NCBI RefSeq assembly: GCF_018604545.1
Contig: NZ_CP075896.1
Location: 7,316,001-7,380,000 of the forward strand
Length of the DNA stretch: 64,000 nt
Direction of reading: 5' to 3'
Source: Streptomyces koelreuteriae
GTDB lineage: Bacteria; Actinomycetota; Actinomycetes; Streptomycetales; Streptomycetaceae
Position 1 is the stretch's first letter. Each line of letters begins with the position of its first letter. The notes under the pieces were generated by a model. The model had not been told where the DNA came from. It worked only from the letters and a program-made list of their open reading frames with translations, and did not search any database. The position numbers were made by a program, and so were the translations under genes. Positions 17,516-26,327 of this stretch are shown one piece after another.

Positions 17516-18813
17516 GACGTCCTCACTTCCGGGATGGGATGGTGCCGGTGCTCGCCGAGGGCGGACCGCAGATGCAGCCACCACACGGCCGACGCGCAGC
17601 CGGTCGCGGCGGCGACGCCCCAGGCCGAGCCGACCGTGCCGCCCAGGACCGCGCCGCCGAGCCCGCCGGCGACATAGCAGGCGGAGGCGAACAGCTGGCA
17701 GCGCAGGCTGCGCCGGGCCGCGGCGAGCGCGCGCAGCCCGGCCGCCGCGCCGGTGCCGAGGCCGGCGCCCGCGACGCCGAGGGTGACCGGCACGATGAGC
17801 TGTGCGGCGGAGTGCCAGACGTCGCCGAGTACGAACGCGCCGAAGCGGTCCGGCATCAGGAGCAGTGCCCCGCCCCAGAGCAGGGCGGCAACGGCCTGTC
17901 CGCCGCCCAGCAGGAGGCAGAACCTGCCGAGTCGGTGCGGGGCCCGGCGCAGCACCCGTGCCGCCTCCGAGACGGTGACCAGCGACAGCCCCATCAGCAC
18001 GGCGAGGAACGGTCCGAGCAGGAGCTCGGCGCCCCGGACCGCGCCCACCGCGCCGACCCCCACGATCGCGCCCAGTCCGTACGCGCGCAGTTGGCTGGCG
18101 CCGCTGAGGCTGACGTTCTCGACCAGGTACCGGTAGCCGAGGTCGCGTTGCTCGCGCAGCCACGCGCGGGCCCGGGTCACCCGGGGCAGGATGCCGGACT
18201 GGACGTAGCCGTACCCCGCGGCCACCGTGGCGGACGCGCCCCAGGCGAGCACGAAGGCGGCGACGCTGCCCACCCGGGCCGCCACGACCATGGCGGGGAC
18301 GAGCGCCACGCCCCACACGAGGTCGTTGACGAACGCCTTCCGCCCGGCGCCCGCGGCGAAGAACGCGTACCGCCAGGCGTCCTGGAGCAGCAGCCCCGGC
18401 AGCATGACGCCGAGACAGGCGAACGCGGGCCCCACGCTGCCGCCGAGAGCGAGGCCGACCGCAACACAGGCCGCACCGATGGCGGCACCGACGCCGAGCG
18501 CGGTACCCGACGACCGGGCCACCGCCCCGCGCCAGGACGCGTCCGGCACACCGCTGAAGCGCACCACGAGCGGGTCGGTGGCGAGACCGCGGGAGACGTT
18601 GAGCACCACGCCGTACGTCACCCAGGCGAGGCTGAACACGCCGAACGCGGTCACCCCCAGCGAGCGGGCCACATAGATGCCCACCGCGAAGTTGCTGATG
18701 CTGGAGGCCGCCTGGTCGGCCAGTCCCCAGGACAGCCGGCCGACGAAGGCCCGCCGCGCGGATCCGGCCGGTGCCGCCGGCGGCGTCCCGGGATTCTCCT
18801 CCTCGGTGTTCAT
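17512..18813 (-). CDS. Oligosaccharide flippase (Wzx-like, MATE/MOP superfamily)
   Basis: 433 aa with about 12 hydrophobic segments starting near residue 25 (RLSWGLADQAASSISNFAVGIYVARSLG). The N-terminal half is the conserved 'RfbX' part. It moves the undecaprenyl-linked repeat unit across the membrane to the polymerase. A cytosolic, proline-rich N-terminal tail (PGTPPAAPAGS) precedes the first helix. The gene is 5 nt downstream of the DUF4910 gene and overlaps the GT2 gene. Confidence 0.9.
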   Translation of the reverse strand: MNTEEENPGTPPAAPAGSARRAFVGRLSWGLADQAASSISNFAVGIYVARSLGVTAFGVFSLAWVTYGVVLNVSRGLATDPLVVRFSGVPDASWRGAVARSSGTALGVGAAIGAACVAVGLALGGSVGPAFACLGVMLPGLLLQDAWRYAFFAAGAGRKAFVNDLVWGVALVPAMVVAARVGSVAAFVLAWGASATVAAGYGYVQSGILPRVTRARAWLREQRDLGYRYLVENVSLSGASQLRAYGLGAIVGVGAVGAVRGAELLLGPFLAVLMGLSLVTVSEAARVLRRAPHRLGRFCLLLGGGQAVAALLWGGALLLMPDRFGAFVLGDVWHSAAQLIVPVTLGVAGAGLGTGAAAGLRALAAARRSLRCQLFASACYVAGGLGGAVLGGTVGSAWGVAAATGCASAVWWLHLRSALGEHRHHPIPEVRTS

Positions 18814-18818
18814 CGGTC

Positions 18819-20093
18819 TCACGCCTTGATCAGCCCGGCGTCGCGCAGGGCGTCGGCCGCGGCGGCGACGGTGTCGAACGGCAGCCCCGACCGCTCGGCG
18901 ACGTCCAGCAGACCGTGCTCTCCGTCGGAGAGGCTGAGCACCCACAGCATGGCCATCTGGGCCTGCTTCGCGTCGCTGCGCCCGCCGAGCGAGTCGTACA
19001 GCCCGCGCCTGCCGAGCTGCGGTTCGCCGTAGGGGCTGAGGTTGACGTACCGCCGGTTGCGGTCCAGCACCGAGAACGCCTCGCGGCAGACGGCGAGGGT
19101 GTCCGCCATCGCCTCCGGGGACACGAAGTCCGGGTTGTCCGCCGAGGTGTGGTACTCGGGGTATCCGGCGTACGGGGTCCGGCTCAGCGAGCCCACGCCG
19201 AGGTCGAACCCGGGCGAGCAGTACTGCCGCTCGTCGTAGCCGTACGGAGTGAACTCGGTGACGCGGTGCGGGCGTTCGGACGCGGTCAGCACATGCCGCA
19301 GCACCCGGTCGATCTCCGCGTCGCCGCGCCTGCTCCGCTTGTACGTCAGGTGCCCCGAGTCGCCCGCGCAGGCCAGCACGAGGCCGTGCTTGACCCGGTC
19401 GATCCGCTCCGCGTTGCGGGCCAGCCAGGTGATCGCCCCGATGGTTCCGGGCGCGAAGATGAACCGGTAGGTGTAGTACGGCTTCTCCGCCGCCAGCGCC
19501 CGGGCCAGGAACACCGCCACCGCGACGCCGGCCAGGTTGTCGTTGGCCAGCGACGGATGGCAGACATGGCAGGAGACGATCACCTCGTCGGCGACCTGCC
19601 CGGGCACCACGTGCTCGGCGTAGGTGAGGTGACCGTCCGCGAGGGTGGAGTCGACACGGACCTCGTACTCGCCCTCCGGCAGCGCGTCCAGGGTCTCCTG
19701 GGCCAGGCAGAACCCCCACTCCGGCTTGTAGTAGCTGGTGCGGTACGGCACCCAACCCGGGTGCTCCGGCAGGGTGTGCAGGTGTGCGCGCAGCTCGGAC
19801 AGCGGCATGGTCCGTGACACCGGCACGCTGTAGCCGAGCACATGCAGGCTGGACGCGGCGAAGTCGACGACCCGCTTGCCGGAGGCGTCGGCGATGTACG
19901 CGTCCCGGATGTTCCACTCCTGCGGCACCGTCCAGTCGAGCACCTGCGTCCCGGTCGGCACCTCGTGCACCCGCAGCGGGACGTACTCGTCGACGATCTC
20001 CAGGGTGGCGCGCACCCCGTCGCCGGTGATGCTCCGGCAGAGCGGGTACATCCGCTCCACCAGAGCATGCATCTCCTCGCCGACAGCGGTCAT
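18819..20093 (-). CDS. DUF4910 aminopeptidase-like protein (M28-related) in the sugar cassette
   Basis: 424 aa. The metal-binding core is visible as SCHVCHPSLANDNLAGVAVAVFL (about residue 178; His/Asp ligands), with FIFAPGTIGAITWL and YPEYHTSADNPDFV supplying later conserved positions. A C-terminal winged-helix-like segment of about 70 residues is also typical of the family. The family is peptidase-like, but its members recur in surface-polysaccharide clusters and I know of no firmly established reaction. Here it overlaps the SDR gene by 4 nt, so it probably forms or trims an amide on the modified sugar; this is inference. Confidence 0.88.
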   Translation of the reverse strand: MTAVGEEMHALVERMYPLCRSITGDGVRATLEIVDEYVPLRVHEVPTGTQVLDWTVPQEWNIRDAYIADASGKRVVDFAASSLHVLGYSVPVSRTMPLSELRAHLHTLPEHPGWVPYRTSYYKPEWGFCLAQETLDALPEGEYEVRVDSTLADGHLTYAEHVVPGQVADEVIVSCHVCHPSLANDNLAGVAVAVFLARALAAEKPYYTYRFIFAPGTIGAITWLARNAERIDRVKHGLVLACAGDSGHLTYKRSRRGDAEIDRVLRHVLTASERPHRVTEFTPYGYDERQYCSPGFDLGVGSLSRTPYAGYPEYHTSADNPDFVSPEAMADTLAVCREAFSVLDRNRRYVNLSPYGEPQLGRRGLYDSLGGRSDAKQAQMAMLWVLSLSDGEHGLLDVAERSGLPFDTVAAAADALRDAGLIKA

Positions 20094-21115
20094 CGGCGCC
20101 ACCGCAGGGTGTCGTCGACGGCACCGGCGTCGGACGCCGCGCGCAGCACGGCGAGTCGGGTGAAGCGCTGCTCGAAGTCCTCCTGGGTGAGGCCGTGTTC
20201 GCGGTAGGCGTCGGCGAGTTCGAGCGCGCCCCGCTTCACCGTCCACTCGCAGTCGAAGCCGGGGATCGCCGCGCGGAACCGGGAGAAGTCCACCCGGTAC
20301 GACCGCGGGTCGGCGCCGTTCTCCCCGGTGATCACCACCTTCGAACCGGACACCGCCTCGGCGACCTGCTCGGCGATCTCGGCGACCGTGACGTTGTTGG
20401 TCTCGCTGCCGATGTTGAACGCCCGGTCGTGCACCGCTTCCCGCGGCGCGGTCAGCGCGGCCGTGAAGGCACGGGCGATGTCGGCGGCGTGCACCAGCGG
20501 CCGCCAGGGCGTGCCGTCGGAGAGGACGAGGACCTCGCCGGAGAGGAGCGCGTGGCCCACCAGGTTGTTCAGCACGATGTCGGCCCGCAGCCTGGGGGAG
20601 TAGCCGAAGGCGGTGGCGTTGCGCATGAACACCGGGGTGAAGTCGCCGTCGGCCAGCGCGTGCAGGTCGTCCTCCACCCGCACCTTGGACTCCGCGTACG
20701 GCGTCACCGGGCGCAGCGGGGCGTCCTCGCCCACCAGGTCGTCGCCGCCCGCCGCGCCGTAGACCGAGCAGGTGGACGCGTACAGGAAGCGCCGCACCCC
20801 GGCGTCGCGGGCCAGCCGGGCCAGCCGTACGGAGGCGTGGTGATTGATGTCGTAGGTGAGCTCCGGCGCCAGCGATCCCAGCGGGTCGTTGGACAGCGCG
20901 GCGAGGTGGATCACGGCGTCCACCCCGGCCACGTGCTCGGCGGTGACGTCGCGCAGGTCGACGCGGTGGCCCGACGGGTCCGCGGGCGACGGGCCCAGCA
21001 CGCAGTCGGCGAAGAGTCCGGCGTCGAGGCCGACGACCTCGTGCCCGGCGGCGCTGAGGACCGGGGCCATCACGGTGCCCAGATAGCCCTGGTGACCGGT
21101 CAGCAGTACGCGCAT
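20090..21115 (-). CDS. NAD-dependent sugar epimerase/dehydratase (extended SDR)
   Basis: 341 aa. The Rossmann motif TGHQGYLG (residues 6-13), the active-site Ser/Thr in YASTCSVYG (about 112) and the YxxxK pair in PYAESKVRVED (about 137) are all intact, so it should be catalytic. It is related to UDP-glucose 4-epimerases and sugar 4,6-dehydratases. It lies in a run with a cytidylyltransferase and a C-methyltransferase but no recognisable RfbG, so it is the best candidate for the oxidoreductase step on the CDP-sugar. Confidence 0.9.
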   Translation of the reverse strand: MRVLLTGHQGYLGTVMAPVLSAAGHEVVGLDAGLFADCVLGPSPADPSGHRVDLRDVTAEHVAGVDAVIHLAALSNDPLGSLAPELTYDINHHASVRLARLARDAGVRRFLYASTCSVYGAAGGDDLVGEDAPLRPVTPYAESKVRVEDDLHALADGDFTPVFMRNATAFGYSPRLRADIVLNNLVGHALLSGEVLVLSDGTPWRPLVHAADIARAFTAALTAPREAVHDRAFNIGSETNNVTVAEIAEQVAEAVSGSKVVITGENGADPRSYRVDFSRFRAAIPGFDCEWTVKRGALELADAYREHGLTQEDFEQRFTRLAVLRAASDAGAVDDTLRWRR

Positions 21116-21118
21116 GGT

Positions 21119-21766
21119 TCATCCCCCCAGATGGAGCGTGAGTTTGTTGACGTCGAACGCCTCGGCGTAGCGCTCGTGGCATTCGATGCCGCGGATCCGT
21201 GCGAGACCGAGGAAGGCCTCCCGGTCGTACCAGGGCCGGTGCCGCTGCGAGGGGTAGTGCTCCTGCAGCAGCCGCACCTTCCGCTCGGCGGTCTCCGTCG
21301 ACAGCGGCTGGTACGCCGCCGGACGGCCGAGATCGCCGTCCCACTTGACGATCTCGTAGCCCAGTACGAGGTGGTCGCGGAACGCGGTGGGCAGCAAGCG
21401 CGCCAGGCCGCGGTGGTCCTGGTGCGCGTCCTCGGTACGCGGGGCGAGGATCAGGTCCGGATCGGTCCGCTCGCGCAGCTCCTCGACCGCGGCCTTGGCC
21501 TCCTCCCAGTGCGCGGGCAGCCGGCCGTCCGGCAGCTTGAGCACCGTCAGCCGCAGGTCGGCGCCCGGGCAGAAGGCGGCGAGCGCGGCCCGCTCCTCCT
21601 GCTCCCGCTCGCCGCCCCCGCCGGAGAGCACCAGCGCGTCGACACGGACACCCGGCCGCGCGAGGCACAGCGTCAGCAGCGTGCCGCCGGCGCCGATGGC
21701 GATGTCGTCGCAATGCGCGCCCACCGCGACGATCCGGTCCAGGGGCCCCGCCCCGAGCCGGATCAC
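21119..21766 (-). CDS. PIG-L family deacetylase
   Basis: 215 aa. The zinc motif AHCDDIAIGAGG (His-x-x-Asp-Asp, about residue 19) and the second His in APRTEDAHQDHRGLARLL (about 113) are present. PIG-L/LmbE enzymes remove N-acetyl groups from sugars such as GlcNAc-PI or mycothiol precursors. In this operon it would deacetylate an N-acetyl sugar before another acyl or amino group is added. The GTG start at 21766 overlaps the cytidylyltransferase stop (GTGA). Confidence 0.92.
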   Translation of the reverse strand: MIRLGAGPLDRIVAVGAHCDDIAIGAGGTLLTLCLARPGVRVDALVLSGGGGEREQEERAALAAFCPGADLRLTVLKLPDGRLPAHWEEAKAAVEELRERTDPDLILAPRTEDAHQDHRGLARLLPTAFRDHLVLGYEIVKWDGDLGRPAAYQPLSTETAERKVRLLQEHYPSQRHRPWYDREAFLGLARIRGIECHERYAEAFDVNKLTLHLGG

Positions 21767-22557
21767 GCCCTGGCTCCGACGCTGTCCCGCTCCCACACGG
21801 CCCACGGCCGGTCGCCCCGGGCGTACGCCTCGTCGAGCGCGGCCCGCTCCTTCACGGTGTCGGTCGGCTTCCAGAAGCCGCGGTGCTGGTGCGCCACCAG
21901 CCGTCCCTGCTTGGCCAACTGGGCGCAGCCGTCGGCGACCAGGTCCCCGTTCTCCGGGATGTGGTCGAAGACCTCCTGACGGAGCACGAAGTAGCCGCCG
22001 TTCTCCCACAGCGGCATGTCGCTCACCGCGGTGATGCCCCCGACCAGGCCGTCCTCGCCCAGGTCCACACAGTGGAACGAGGACTGCGGCGGAACCACCA
22101 TCATCGACGCGCCCGCGTCACGCCGGGCGAACCGGTCGATCATCTCCGGCAGCGGGGCATCGGTGAGCACGTCGGCGTAGTTGGCGAGGAACATCTCGTC
22201 GCCGTCCAGATGGTGCCGCACCCGGCGCAGCCGCTCCCCGATCGGCGACTCGATGCCGGTCTGCGCGAACGTGATCGTCCAGTCCGCGATGTCGGTGGAC
22301 AGCAGCTCGGTCCGCCCGTCCCGCAGCACGAAGTCGTTGGACGTCGTCTCCTCGTAGTTGAGGAAGAAGTCCTTGATGTGATGGGCCCCGTAGCCGAGGC
22401 ACAGGATGAACTCCTTGTGCCCGAAGTGCGCGTAGTAGCGCATGACATGCCAGATCAGCGGCCTGGGTCCGACCATCGCCATCGGCTTGGGCACGTCGTC
22501 CGCCGCGCCGCTGCGCATCCGCATCCCGTAACCGCCGCAGAACAGAACGACCTTCAT
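21763..22557 (-). CDS. rfbF: Glucose-1-phosphate cytidylyltransferase
   Basis: 264 aa, the normal size of RfbF/DdhA. The nucleotidyltransferase signature VVLFCGGYGMRMR (residues 3-15), the PKPMAMVG segment and NYADVLTD (metal-binding Asp, about 127) are present. It makes CDP-glucose, which opens the CDP-deoxysugar route. A CDP-glucose 4,6-dehydratase (rfbG) is not recognisable in the operon, so the route probably diverges here or uses an enzyme encoded elsewhere. It overlaps the C-methyltransferase gene upstream by 4 nt. Confidence 0.93.
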   Translation of the reverse strand: MKVVLFCGGYGMRMRSGAADDVPKPMAMVGPRPLIWHVMRYYAHFGHKEFILCLGYGAHHIKDFFLNYEETTSNDFVLRDGRTELLSTDIADWTITFAQTGIESPIGERLRRVRHHLDGDEMFLANYADVLTDAPLPEMIDRFARRDAGASMMVVPPQSSFHCVDLGEDGLVGGITAVSDMPLWENGGYFVLRQEVFDHIPENGDLVADGCAQLAKQGRLVAHQHRGFWKPTDTVKERAALDEAYARGDRPWAVWERDSVGARA

Positions 22558-23798
22558 GCCTTGACCTCGACAATGCTCAGTTCCGGGATGGGGAAGACCA
22601 GCCGGCCGCCCCACTCGTGCACGAAGGAGAGCTGCTCGACCAGCTCGGCCCGCAGGTTCCAGGGGAGGACCAGCACGTAGTCCGGTTTGTCGGCGGCTAT
22701 CTGCTCGGGCGGCAGGATCGGGATGCGGGTGCCGGGCGTGAACCTGCCGTGCTTGTACGGGTTGCGGTCGACCGTGTACGCGAGCAGGTCGGGCCGGATA
22801 CCGCAGTGGTTGAGCAGGGTGTTGCCCTTGCCCGGGGCGCCGTAGCCGACGACCGTCTCGCCGCGCTCGGCCGCCTCGATGAGGAAACGCAGCAGGTCCC
22901 GGCGGACCTTGGCCACCCGGGCGGAGAACTCGGTGTACCCGGACAGCTCTTGCAGCCCGGCGGCCTTCTCCCGGGCGAGTACGTCGGCCACGCGTGCGGT
23001 CGGCTCGCCGGCCACCTCGGCCGGCCGGGCCCACAGCCGGATGGAGCCGCCGTGCGTGGGCAGCAACTCGACGTCCACGAGGGTGAGTCCGCCGCTCGCA
23101 AGGGCCCGGATCGCGGACGCGACCGTGTAGTACTGGAAGTGCTCGTGGTAGATCGTGTCGTACTGGTTCTCCTCGATCAGGGTCAGCAGGTGCTGCACCT
23201 CGATGGAGACCCAGCCGTCGTCGGCGACCAGGGCGCGCAGACCCTCGGTGAACCCGACCACGTCGGGGATGTGCGCGTACACGTTGTTGGCCACGACCAG
23301 GTCCGCCGGGCCGTGCTCGGCGCGGACGGCCGAACCGGTGTCCGGGCTCAGGAACTCCGTGAGCGTGGGCACGCCCGCGTCGCGCGCCGCGGCACCGACG
23401 TTCACCGACGGCTCGATGCCCAGGCAGCGGATCCCCCGGTCCACCACGTGCTTGAGCAGGTACCCGTCGTTGCTGGCCACCTCGACCACGAAGGCCTCGG
23501 AGCCGTCGGTGCCGAGCCCCACCCGCTGGACGGCGTCGGCGACGAAGGTGCGCGCGTGCTCCACCCAGGACGTCGAGTACGAGGAGAAGTACGCGTACTC
23601 CTTGAACGTCTCCTCCGGCGTGATGAGCGGAGGGATCTGCGCGAGCCAGCAGTCGGTGCAGACCCGCAGGTGCAGCGGGTACGCCGGTTCCGGCTGGTCC
23701 AGTTGGTCCGCGGCGAGAAAGCTTTCGCAGGGCGGGGTCGCCCCCAGGTCGACGACGCTCGCCAGCGCCTCCGAGCCGCAGAGTCTGCATCGTGTCAT
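22554..23798 (-). CDS. Sugar C-methyltransferase (NovU/TylC3-like)
   Basis: 414 aa with three parts. The N-terminal zinc-binding segment has two Cys pairs, CRLCG (residues 3-7) and CTDCW (about 48). The central Rossmann domain carries the SAM motif VEVASNDGYLL (about 106). The C-terminal domain includes VGYGAPGKGNTLLN (about 313). This is the architecture of NDP-sugar C3-methyltransferases such as NovU and TylC3, which act on 4-keto-6-deoxy sugars. It suggests that the polymer carries a branched-chain C-methyl sugar. Confidence 0.92.
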   Translation of the reverse strand: MTRCRLCGSEALASVVDLGATPPCESFLAADQLDQPEPAYPLHLRVCTDCWLAQIPPLITPEETFKEYAYFSSYSTSWVEHARTFVADAVQRVGLGTDGSEAFVVEVASNDGYLLKHVVDRGIRCLGIEPSVNVGAAARDAGVPTLTEFLSPDTGSAVRAEHGPADLVVANNVYAHIPDVVGFTEGLRALVADDGWVSIEVQHLLTLIEENQYDTIYHEHFQYYTVASAIRALASGGLTLVDVELLPTHGGSIRLWARPAEVAGEPTARVADVLAREKAAGLQELSGYTEFSARVAKVRRDLLRFLIEAAERGETVVGYGAPGKGNTLLNHCGIRPDLLAYTVDRNPYKHGRFTPGTRIPILPPEQIAADKPDYVLVLPWNLRAELVEQLSFVHEWGGRLVFPIPELSIVEVKA

Positions 23799-25049
23799 TT
23801 ACTGCCCCCCATTGATTCGGTCCCCATGGATGCGGTCCCCGATGATTCGGTCCCCGTTTGATTCCGACCGCCCCGCGATCGCGGTGCGGTACCCCTCCAC
23901 CAGGCGCTCCAGGCCGACGGCCGGGCTGAAGCCCTGCTCGTACCGCCTCCGGGCCGCCTGGCCCATCTCCCGGTTGCGGGCTTGCTCCGCCGTGATCCGG
24001 CGCAGGCGGTCCGCGAGCGAGGCGGTGTCGCCCGGCCGGTGCAGCAGCCCGGTCACCCCGTCCTCGACGAGTTCGACGAAGGCCCCGTGACCGGCGGCGA
24101 CGACCGGGACCCCCGCCGCCATCGCCTCGACGACGACCAGGCCGAACGCCTCCAGCCACGTCGAGGGAGCCACCACGGCGACGGCCCGCGCGATGGCCTT
24201 CCGGCACTCCGCCGTGTCGTACAGGCCGACGTAGCGCACATCGTCCCGGCCCGCCGCCCAGGCGATCACCTCCGGCTCCAGCGGCCCCGTGCCGGCGATC
24301 ACGAGCGGCACGCCCGCACCGCCGCCCGCGGCGACCTCGTCCCACGCGGCCATGAGCAGCCGTACGCCCTTGGCCTCGGCGAGCCGGCCGAGATAGAGCA
24401 GATGCTCGCCGGCGCCCTCTCGGCACGTCCCCGGGTCGGGCACGAAGTTGTGCTTCACCGTCAGCCGCTCGGGCGGCATGCCGGCCCGCACCAGGACGTC
24501 GCGCTGCGCCGCGGAGATGCAGAAGAACCGCTCCACGCCGGTCCACCACCGCCGCCGGTTGACCGACAGGCTGACCGCGAGCGGCACCGTCGCCAGCCGG
24601 GAGCCGCGGTAGCAGCCGTGCCGGACGGCGGGCAGCGGCGTCGACCCGACGCACGCGGTGCAGGGCCGGCCGTCCCGCTGCAGCGTGCCCGGCGGGCAGA
24701 TCTGCGTGTAGTTGTGCAGCGTGGCCACGGCGGGCACACCGGCGTCGGCGCAGGCGGCCAGCACGGCGGGCGACAGCAGCGGGAAGACGTTGTGGACGTG
24801 CACCACGTCCGGCCGCTCGGCGCGCAGCCGGGCGGCGAGTTCCGCCCGGACCGCCGGGTTCCACGGCACCAGCAGCGGTATCGCGGCCTTGCCCGGCAGG
24901 GAGCGGGCGGCGATGTCGTCGCTGCGCCGCTCGAACACCCCGACCCGGTGACCGGCCTCGCGCAGCAGTGCCACCTCCTGGTCGACGACCTTGTTCTCCC
25001 CGCTCGGCTGTGCCGAGGCGTAGCGGTTGTGCACCACGAGGACATGCAT
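23799..25049 (-). CDS. Family 4 glycosyltransferase with repetitive C-terminus
   Basis: 416 aa GT-B enzyme. The N-terminal Rossmann domain begins MHVLVVHNRYASAQPSGENK. A Cys-bearing loop CTACVGSTPLP lies near residue 133, and the donor domain has the EX7E motif EAFGLVVVEAM (about 312). The last 20 residues are a threefold imperfect repeat (GDRI) encoded by a 15-nt tandem repeat at 23814-23858. The ATG at 25049 is preceded by an ideal GGAGGTGA ribosome-binding site, so the longer in-frame start at 25079 is rejected. Adds one sugar of the repeat unit. Confidence 0.93.
   Translation of the reverse strand: MHVLVVHNRYASAQPSGENKVVDQEVALLREAGHRVGVFERRSDDIAARSLPGKAAIPLLVPWNPAVRAELAARLRAERPDVVHVHNVFPLLSPAVLAACADAGVPAVATLHNYTQICPPGTLQRDGRPCTACVGSTPLPAVRHGCYRGSRLATVPLAVSLSVNRRRWWTGVERFFCISAAQRDVLVRAGMPPERLTVKHNFVPDPGTCREGAGEHLLYLGRLAEAKGVRLLMAAWDEVAAGGGAGVPLVIAGTGPLEPEVIAWAAGRDDVRYVGLYDTAECRKAIARAVAVVAPSTWLEAFGLVVVEAMAAGVPVVAAGHGAFVELVEDGVTGLLHRPGDTASLADRLRRITAEQARNREMGQAARRRYEQGFSPAVGLERLVEGYRTAIAGRSESNGDRIIGDRIHGDRINGGQ
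23814..23858. repeat. 15-nt tandem repeat (three units) at the 3' end of the GT4 gene
   Basis: Three 15-nt units of the form gatNcggtccccNNN lie in the last codons of the glycosyltransferase gene. They encode GDRI-type tetrapeptides. The units keep frame, so copy-number change would only lengthen the protein tail. Confidence 0.75.
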
Positions 25050-25051
25050 GG

Positions 25052-26326
25052 TCAGCTCACCTCCGATCTCTGGGCCCATCGCGGAATGCGTCGTGCGGGC
25101 GCTTCGGGCGTCGAAGGCGCTTCGGAAGGCGCTTCAGAAGGCGCTTCGCTCGTCGAGCGGGGAGCGGCCCCGGCGGGTGCCGCCAGCAGCGAGGCGGCCA
25201 CGGCCAGATGCAGCAGATACGGCGAGGCGTCGCCGAGCCCGGCCTCGGTGTACGAGGCGATCGCGCAGTAGCTGATCAGGAAGATCGCGCAGGCCCTCTG
25301 CAGCGACGGCGGTCGCAGCAACGCGACGCCGCCCAGCACGATGAAGACCGCCGCCACCAGGGCGACTCCGGCCAGGCCCTGCTCGTGGTAGACGGCGAGC
25401 CAGCTGTTGTCGATCGGCAGCCCGCCGAACGACTTGTCGCCCAGGCCCGCGCCGAACCACTGCTCCGAGGTCGTCCGGGGCGCCGCCAGCAGGGCGTTCC
25501 AGACCTTGGCCCGGCCGGTGAGGCTGGTGAAGTTCTCCTGGCTCTGCCCGCGCAGGAACCACGCCTGCAGCGCGGCGTTGAACCCCACCGCGGCCACGGC
25601 GGCGCACCCCACCGCCCAGGCGAAGAACCGGCGGGCGGCGGCGCTGGTCAGGACGAGCGAGCCGATCGCCAGCACCAGCCCGGCCAGCAGGCCGAGCGTG
25701 GCCGTCCGGGTATGGGTCAGCGCGAGCAGGAGAAGCGACGGCACGACGACCAGCGCCGCGCTGCCCCGGTCGGTCCGCCGGCCCAGGACGAGCAGCACGG
25801 TGAGCCCGATGATCACCGCGGCGTACTGCCCGATCTGCGGCGGGGTGAGCGGCCACAACGCGCCGACCAGCCGCCCGCCGTAGAGCTCGGGCATGGCCGC
25901 GCCCGGTGAGACGGCCAGGCCCGCGGCCACCGACCCGAGGACCGCGAAGTACATCCGGATGTGATGCCGTGCGAACGTCAGGCCGCCGTCCCACCAGCGG
26001 CTGAGCAGCCACAGCGTGGTGACGAAGAGGCCCAGCCGGGCGCAGCGGAACAGCGCGCCGAACCCGGACTCCAGGCTCGCGCTGGAGATCACGCTGACCA
26101 CCAGCAGCAGCGTGAGCAGGAACACGAAGGCACTGGGCCGGATACGCAGCCGTGGATTGACCGCGAGTGCCAGCGTGAACGCGGCGACCAGCGCGCCCAT
26201 CGTGACCATCTGGATGAGCGAGCGCGGCAGCGGGACGATGGTCTTCGCCCCGGCGGAGCCGAGCGTGTTGAGGATCAGCAGCCCCCAGGCGGTACCGACG
26301 ATCCTCGGCATCCGGGACGTGGTCAT
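25052..26326 (-). CDS. O-antigen ligase/polymerase-like membrane protein (Wzy_C)
   Basis: 424 aa with about ten membrane segments and one larger extracytoplasmic loop (about residues 275-325, containing GAGLGDKSFGG and DNSWLAVYHEQGLAG), the hallmark of the WaaL/Wzy_C superfamily. In a Wzx-dependent cluster it is the best candidate polymerase. The C-terminal tail contains a SEAP repeat coded by three 12-nt units (25113-25148). The ATG at 26326 lies 9 nt after GGGAGG. A GTG three codons upstream (26335) is possible but sits against that site. Confidence 0.9.
   Translation of the reverse strand: MTTSRMPRIVGTAWGLLILNTLGSAGAKTIVPLPRSLIQMVTMGALVAAFTLALAVNPRLRIRPSAFVFLLTLLLVVSVISSASLESGFGALFRCARLGLFVTTLWLLSRWWDGGLTFARHHIRMYFAVLGSVAAGLAVSPGAAMPELYGGRLVGALWPLTPPQIGQYAAVIIGLTVLLVLGRRTDRGSAALVVVPSLLLLALTHTRTATLGLLAGLVLAIGSLVLTSAAARRFFAWAVGCAAVAAVGFNAALQAWFLRGQSQENFTSLTGRAKVWNALLAAPRTTSEQWFGAGLGDKSFGGLPIDNSWLAVYHEQGLAGVALVAAVFIVLGGVALLRPPSLQRACAIFLISYCAIASYTEAGLGDASPYLLHLAVAASLLAAPAGAAPRSTSEAPSEAPSEAPSTPEAPARRIPRWAQRSEVS
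25113..25148. repeat. 12-nt tandem repeat (three units) at the 3' end of the ligase gene
   Basis: Three units of gaaggcgcttc[g/a] in direct succession encode the SEAP repeat in the cytosolic tail of the Wzy_C protein. The reading frame is kept. Confidence 0.75.
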
Positions 26327-26327
26327 C

